Shown piece by piece: positions 5,156 through 8,200 of a DNA stretch of 8,200 nt. Numbering within the stretch: the stretch's first letter is position 1; each line of letters starts with the position of its first letter. The notes beneath the pieces were generated by a model, which saw only the letters and a program-made list of their open reading frames with translations, had not been told where the DNA came from and ran no database searches. The position numbers and the translations under genes were made by a program. The DNA is from CAYMST01 sp964393115 (lineage in GTDB: Bacteria; Bacteroidota; Bacteroidia; Cytophagales; Cyclobacteriaceae). The stretch spans positions 1 through 8,200 of the forward strand of contig CAYMST010000212.1 in assembly GCA_964393115.1 (NCBI GenBank), given 5' to 3'.

Positions 5156-6397
5156 ATGAACCTTTTTAAGAAAATGACCAAGTCAAAAAAGTTGCCTGTA
5201 ACCGTTCTTAGTGGTTTTTTGGGGGCAGGAAAGACCACATTGCTCAATCATGTATTGCATAACAAAGAAGGGCTGAAAGTAGCCGTGATCGTAAATGATA
5301 TGAGCGAGGTGAATGTCGATGCCGATTTGGTGAAAAATGAAAACACGTTGTCTCGAACAGAAGAAAAACTTGTCGAGATGAGCAATGGCTGTATCTGCTG
5401 TACCCTTCGTGAGGACCTCATGGTAGAGGTGGAGAGGCTGGCTAAGGAGGATAGGTTTGACTATTTGCTAATAGAGAGTACCGGAATCAGTGAGCCTGTA
5501 CCGGTGGCACAGACGTTTAGTTTTGTTGATGAAGAAAATGGGATTGATCTATCAAAATTCAGCTTTGTAGACACCATGGTCACGGTGGTCGACGCCTTTA
5601 ACTTTTTCAAGGATTTTGGCAGCCCTGAAAGCTTGAAGGACCGAGATCTAACCGATATGGAAGAAGATGATAGGTCCATTGTCAATCTATTAACCGATCA
5701 GGTGGAGTTTGCTAATGTTATCGTGCTGAACAAAACGGATCTTGTATCGGAAGAATCCATTGGCGCTCTTCGCGGCACCATTAAAAAACTCAATCCTCAT
5801 GCCAAGGTGATCGAGTCTTCTTACAGTAAAGTGAGCCCAACGGAGATTCTGAATACGGGCCTCTTCGACTATGAAAAAGCAGAGCAAAGCGCAGGATGGC
5901 TAGAGGAGCTCAGGAAAGAAAAGCATACTCCTGAGACTGAGGAGTACGGCATAAGCTCTTTTGTATACCGTAGCAGGAAGCCATTTGATCCAATCCGGTT
6001 TTTAAACTTCGTAAGGCAAGATTTTCCTGAAACCATATTGCGTAGCAAAGGGGTTTTTTGGCTTGCCTCACGACAAGATCAAGCATTTCTTTGGAGTCAG
6101 GCGGGTGAATCACTTAAGGCAGATAATGCTGGAGTCTGGTGGAGTAGTGTTCCTTTTAAGCAACGCCTTCGGCATTTAACGTTCTTAGAAAATCAAGAAA
6201 AGATTGAAGCCAACTGGGATAAGAAATTTGGCGATCGAAAAAATGAAATCGTTTTCATCGGTAGAGATATGGATAAAGAGTTGATTATATCCGAGTTGGA
6301 GAACTGCCTGAGTACGGAAGATGAATTGGCTGCTGGTTTTTGGTTAGACGGATATAAGGACCATTGGCCTTTGGAGCGATTTTCTGAAGTGAGCTAA
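5156..6397 (+). CDS. COG0523 (CobW/G3E) GTPase, ZigA/YciC-type zinc metallochaperone
   Basis: A cytoplasmic G3E-family GTPase of 413 residues. The family uses GTP hydrolysis to hand metal ions to target enzymes. Visible parts are Walker A GFLGAGKTT (20-28), the NDMSEVNVDADLV segment (47-59), the metal-binding CXCC motif in GCICCTLRED (C79, C81, C82), ESTG (107-110), and the guanine-recognition NKTD (192-195). The linker (AGWLEELRKEKHTPETEEYGISSFVYRSRKPFDPIRF, 247-282) and the end (FGDRKNEIVFIGRDMD) match the zinc-linked ZigA/YciC branch rather than cobalt-linked CobW. There is no His-rich loop. The start at ATG 5156 leaves a short lysine-rich lead (MNLFKKMTKSKK) before the first strand. An alternative ATG at 5174 is possible but less favoured. 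An inverted-repeat cluster lies just upstream and cysS follows after 46 bases. Zinc rather than another metal is inferred from sequence type and the DUF1826 neighbour. Confidence 0.9.
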   Translation: MNLFKKMTKSKKLPVTVLSGFLGAGKTTLLNHVLHNKEGLKVAVIVNDMSEVNVDADLVKNENTLSRTEEKLVEMSNGCICCTLREDLMVEVERLAKEDRFDYLLIESTGISEPVPVAQTFSFVDEENGIDLSKFSFVDTMVTVVDAFNFFKDFGSPESLKDRDLTDMEEDDRSIVNLLTDQVEFANVIVLNKTDLVSEESIGALRGTIKKLNPHAKVIESSYSKVSPTEILNTGLFDYEKAEQSAGWLEELRKEKHTPETEEYGISSFVYRSRKPFDPIRFLNFVRQDFPETILRSKGVFWLASRQDQAFLWSQAGESLKADNAGVWWSSVPFKQRLRHLTFLENQEKIEANWDKKFGDRKNEIVFIGRDMDKELIISELENCLSTEDELAAGFWLDGYKDHWPLERFSEVS

Positions 6398-6443
6398 AAA
6401 ATGGTTGTAGTCTGTCTTTTATGGAGACATTAAAGTGTAGAAA

Positions 6444-7934
6444 TTGGAATCTAATATTTATATCAAAAATACGCTAACAGGCGAAAAAGAGTTGTTTTCG
6501 CCGATCGCGAAGGATAAGGTAGGCATGTACGTATGTGGTCCCACAGTCTATGGGGAGCCTCATCTTGGTCATGCACGTTCGGCCATTACATTTGATATTG
6601 TATATCGCTATCTGAGGTTTGTGGGATATAAAGTGCGCTATGTACGAAATATAACCGATGTTGGACATTTAGAAGATGAAGTAAGTGGTCAGGGCGAAGA
6701 TAAAATCATCAAAAAAGCCAGACTTGAGCAGCTGGAGCCCATGGAAGTTGCGCAGCGGTATACCAACTTATATCGAGATACTATGACGCAGCTCAACGTC
6801 TTACCGCCTTCTATAGAGCCAACAGCATCTGGTCATATCATAGAGCAAATAGAGGTGATAAAGCAAATTATCGCCAACGGAATGGCCTATGAGAAAGATG
6901 GTTCTGTATACCTTGATGTGATTCAGTACGCCGATAAATACCATTACGGTGAATTATCGGGAAGAGTCCTTGATGAGCTGCTATCCGGGAGTCGCGCTTT
7001 GGCAGGGCAAGAACAAAAGAAGCACCCAGCTGACTTTGCCTTGTGGAAAAAAGCAGAAGCATCCCATATCATGCAATGGTCATCGCCATGGGGTATGGGA
7101 TTTCCTGGCTGGCATGTGGAGTGTACGGCTATGAGTAGCAAGTATCTGGGGGTTCCATTTGATCTTCATGGCGGAGGGATGGATTTGAAGTTTCCGCATC
7201 ATGAGGCAGAGATTGCTCAGAGCTATGCAGCGTTTGGTTGCTCACCGGTCAACTACTGGATGCATAATAACATGATGACACTAGACGGTCAAAAAATGGC
7301 GAAGTCAAAGGGGAATTTTATTTCCCTTGGCCAAATGTTTAGTGGTGATCATCCATTACTTGAGAAGGCATATCATCCTATGACGGTGCGGTTTTTGATG
7401 TTACAGGCGCACTATGGTAGTCCCATTGATTTTTCAAATCAAGCCTTACAATCTGCTGAAGTAGCGTGTAATAAGCTGCTCAAGGGACTAGATTTTCTAG
7501 AAAAGCTTAAAATCGACAGTAACAAAGACATCGATATTGCGCTCTCAGAAAGAATAGAGACGATCTGCCAAGATTGCTATGGCAAAATGAATGATGACTT
7601 CAATACGGCAGAAACTATTGCCTGTCTGTTTGAACTGTTGTCATTGGCCCATAAGCTGGAGCAATCAGGAAGTGTTATTTCATCAGGATCCTTTCAGATG
7701 TTGCAAACTACTTTTCGGGGTTTCTTGCAAGACGTATTGGGGATTCAATCTGAGGCAAGTTCAAATGATGAGATATTACCTGATGTATTGGATATCCTTT
7801 CCGAACTGCGACAAGAAGCCAGGGCGAAAAAAGATTTTGCGTTCTCCGATTACATACGAGATCGACTGGCGAACCTCGGAATCCAGATGAAAGACAGCAA
7901 GGAAAAAACGACTTACGAGTTCAATAAAGCTTGA
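6444..7934 (+). CDS. cysS: Cysteinyl-tRNA synthetase (TTG start)
   Basis: CysRS is a class I synthetase that charges tRNA-Cys with cysteine, using a zinc ion to recognise the cysteine thiolate. The 496-residue product has MYVCGPTVYG, the HIGH motif as HLGH (40-43), GWHVECTAM, HGGGMDLKFPHHEAEIAQS, and the KMSKS motif as KMAKS (284-288). By alignment with the E. coli enzyme, the zinc ligands are C31, C227, H252 and E256, with E. coli spacing preserved, so this is the ordinary zinc-dependent form and not a zinc-free paralog. The C-terminal domain ends with the DALR-like helical region and a typical RDRLANLGIQMKDSKEKTTYEF. The start must be TTG 6444: a stop TAG lies at 6438-6440, and the first ATG falls at residue 28, just before the catalytic core. 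The 46-base gap to the upstream GTPase suggests one transcript. A hairpin follows the stop. Confidence 0.96.
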   Translation: MESNIYIKNTLTGEKELFSPIAKDKVGMYVCGPTVYGEPHLGHARSAITFDIVYRYLRFVGYKVRYVRNITDVGHLEDEVSGQGEDKIIKKARLEQLEPMEVAQRYTNLYRDTMTQLNVLPPSIEPTASGHIIEQIEVIKQIIANGMAYEKDGSVYLDVIQYADKYHYGELSGRVLDELLSGSRALAGQEQKKHPADFALWKKAEASHIMQWSSPWGMGFPGWHVECTAMSSKYLGVPFDLHGGGMDLKFPHHEAEIAQSYAAFGCSPVNYWMHNNMMTLDGQKMAKSKGNFISLGQMFSGDHPLLEKAYHPMTVRFLMLQAHYGSPIDFSNQALQSAEVACNKLLKGLDFLEKLKIDSNKDIDIALSERIETICQDCYGKMNDDFNTAETIACLFELLSLAHKLEQSGSVISSGSFQMLQTTFRGFLQDVLGIQSEASSNDEILPDVLDILSELRQEARAKKDFAFSDYIRDRLANLGIQMKDSKEKTTYEFNKA

Positions 7935-7944
7935 TAACCTGTCT

Positions 7945-7977
7945 GTCTACACTGTATCCTAATGATCCAGTGTAGAC
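7945..7977. terminator. Hairpin between convergent cysS and mog
   Basis: GTCTACACTG (7945-7954) pairs perfectly with CAGTGTAGAC (7968-7977). After one mismatch, three more pairs (7956-7958 with 7964-7966) close a 5-base loop. It lies 10 bases after the cysS stop and 1 base beyond the mog stop. Neither side has a strong T run, so it may be a bidirectional terminator or a transcript-end stabilising hairpin. Confidence 0.6.
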
Positions 7978-7978
7978 G

Positions 7979-8200
7979 TCATTTCTGCTTAGGCCTGAAG
8001 ACTTTCATTTCTACCTCGTTAGTTTCTAGGTATGGTCCTTCAATGAGGTCTATGCAATAGGGGATGGCTGGGAAAACAGCTTCAAGGCATTCTTTAATAG
8101 ATTTTGGCTTACCAGGAAGATTAAGAATCAACGTGTTTCCTCTAATTCCAGCGGTTTGACGTGAGAGAATGGCGGTGGGAACGTATTGTAGACTTACTTG
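7979..8200 (-). CDS. mog: Molybdopterin adenylyltransferase Mog, C-terminal part (start outside window)
   Basis: The minus-strand frame runs from the right edge to TGA at 7981-7979 and gives 73 C-terminal residues. They align well with the end of E. coli MogA: VPTAILSRQTAGIRGNTLILNLPGKPKSI..., then the PYCIDLIEGPYLET and FRPKQK ending, which is characteristic of MogA rather than MoaB. Mog adenylates molybdopterin before molybdenum insertion, in the cytoplasm. NLPGKPKSI is the family motif near the active site. Compared with the E. coli protein, a short insertion before the PYCI segment is absent. The upstream neighbours, perhaps other moa or moe genes, lie outside the window. It converges on cysS with the hairpin between them. 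Confidence 0.88.
   Translation of the reverse strand, partial: QVSLQYVPTAILSRQTAGIRGNTLILNLPGKPKSIKECLEAVFPAIPYCIDLIEGPYLETNEVEMKVFRPKQK

Noticed and set aside
6413..6429. Small hairpin TGTCT...AGACA in the GTPase-cysS gap
   Set aside because: Only 5 base pairs with a 7-base loop and no T tract, too weak to call a terminator or attenuator.
6444..7934. CysRS as a zinc-independent paralog
   Set aside because: All four zinc ligands are present with E. coli spacing, so it is the canonical zinc enzyme.

Overview
The window looks like chromosomal DNA of a member of the Bacteroidota, probably a Cytophagales-type marine or soil bacterium. The evidence is TAnnTTTG-type promoter elements, A-rich leaders with almost no Shine-Dalgarno sequences, a small secreted protein of a type I associate with Bacteroidota, and Dcd, CysS and YidD sequences close to what I remember from that phylum. 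The order-level placement is inference. I see no phage, transposon, CRISPR array, rRNA or tRNA.

Left part (1-3126): a TonB-dependent outer-membrane receptor enters from the left edge with its start outside the window, and a strong hairpin follows it. Next is an AhpD/carboxymuconolactone-decarboxylase family protein. Converging on that gene is a small secreted protein of unknown function that seems to start at TTG.

Middle (3127-5155): a 293-base divergent spacer precedes a DUF1826-family gene. A second spacer precedes dcd (dCTP deaminase), closely followed by yidD. The DUF1826 and dcd promoters share one architecture. Each has an inverted repeat with core GCAAC-N3-GTTGC whose right arm covers the -33 TTG, then exactly 18 bases, then a TAnnTTTG -7 box. 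This points to two units under one regulator. The 135 bases after yidD carry a different set of inverted half-sites just upstream of the next gene.

Right part (5156-8200): a ZigA/YciC-type COG0523 GTPase (zinc metallochaperone class) is followed after 46 bases by cysS, which also starts at TTG and encodes a zinc-ligand-complete cysteinyl-tRNA synthetase. A hairpin separates cysS from the convergent 3' end of mog (molybdopterin adenylyltransferase), which runs off the right edge.

Taken together, DUF1826 plus a COG0523 GTPase suggests a locus for coping with zinc limitation. Dcd fits, because it deaminates dCTP without zinc, whereas dCMP and cytidine deaminases need zinc. CysRS is a zinc enzyme and a possible client of the GTPase. 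The zinc interpretation is inference from family knowledge and gene order. The operator repeats are read directly from the sequence.
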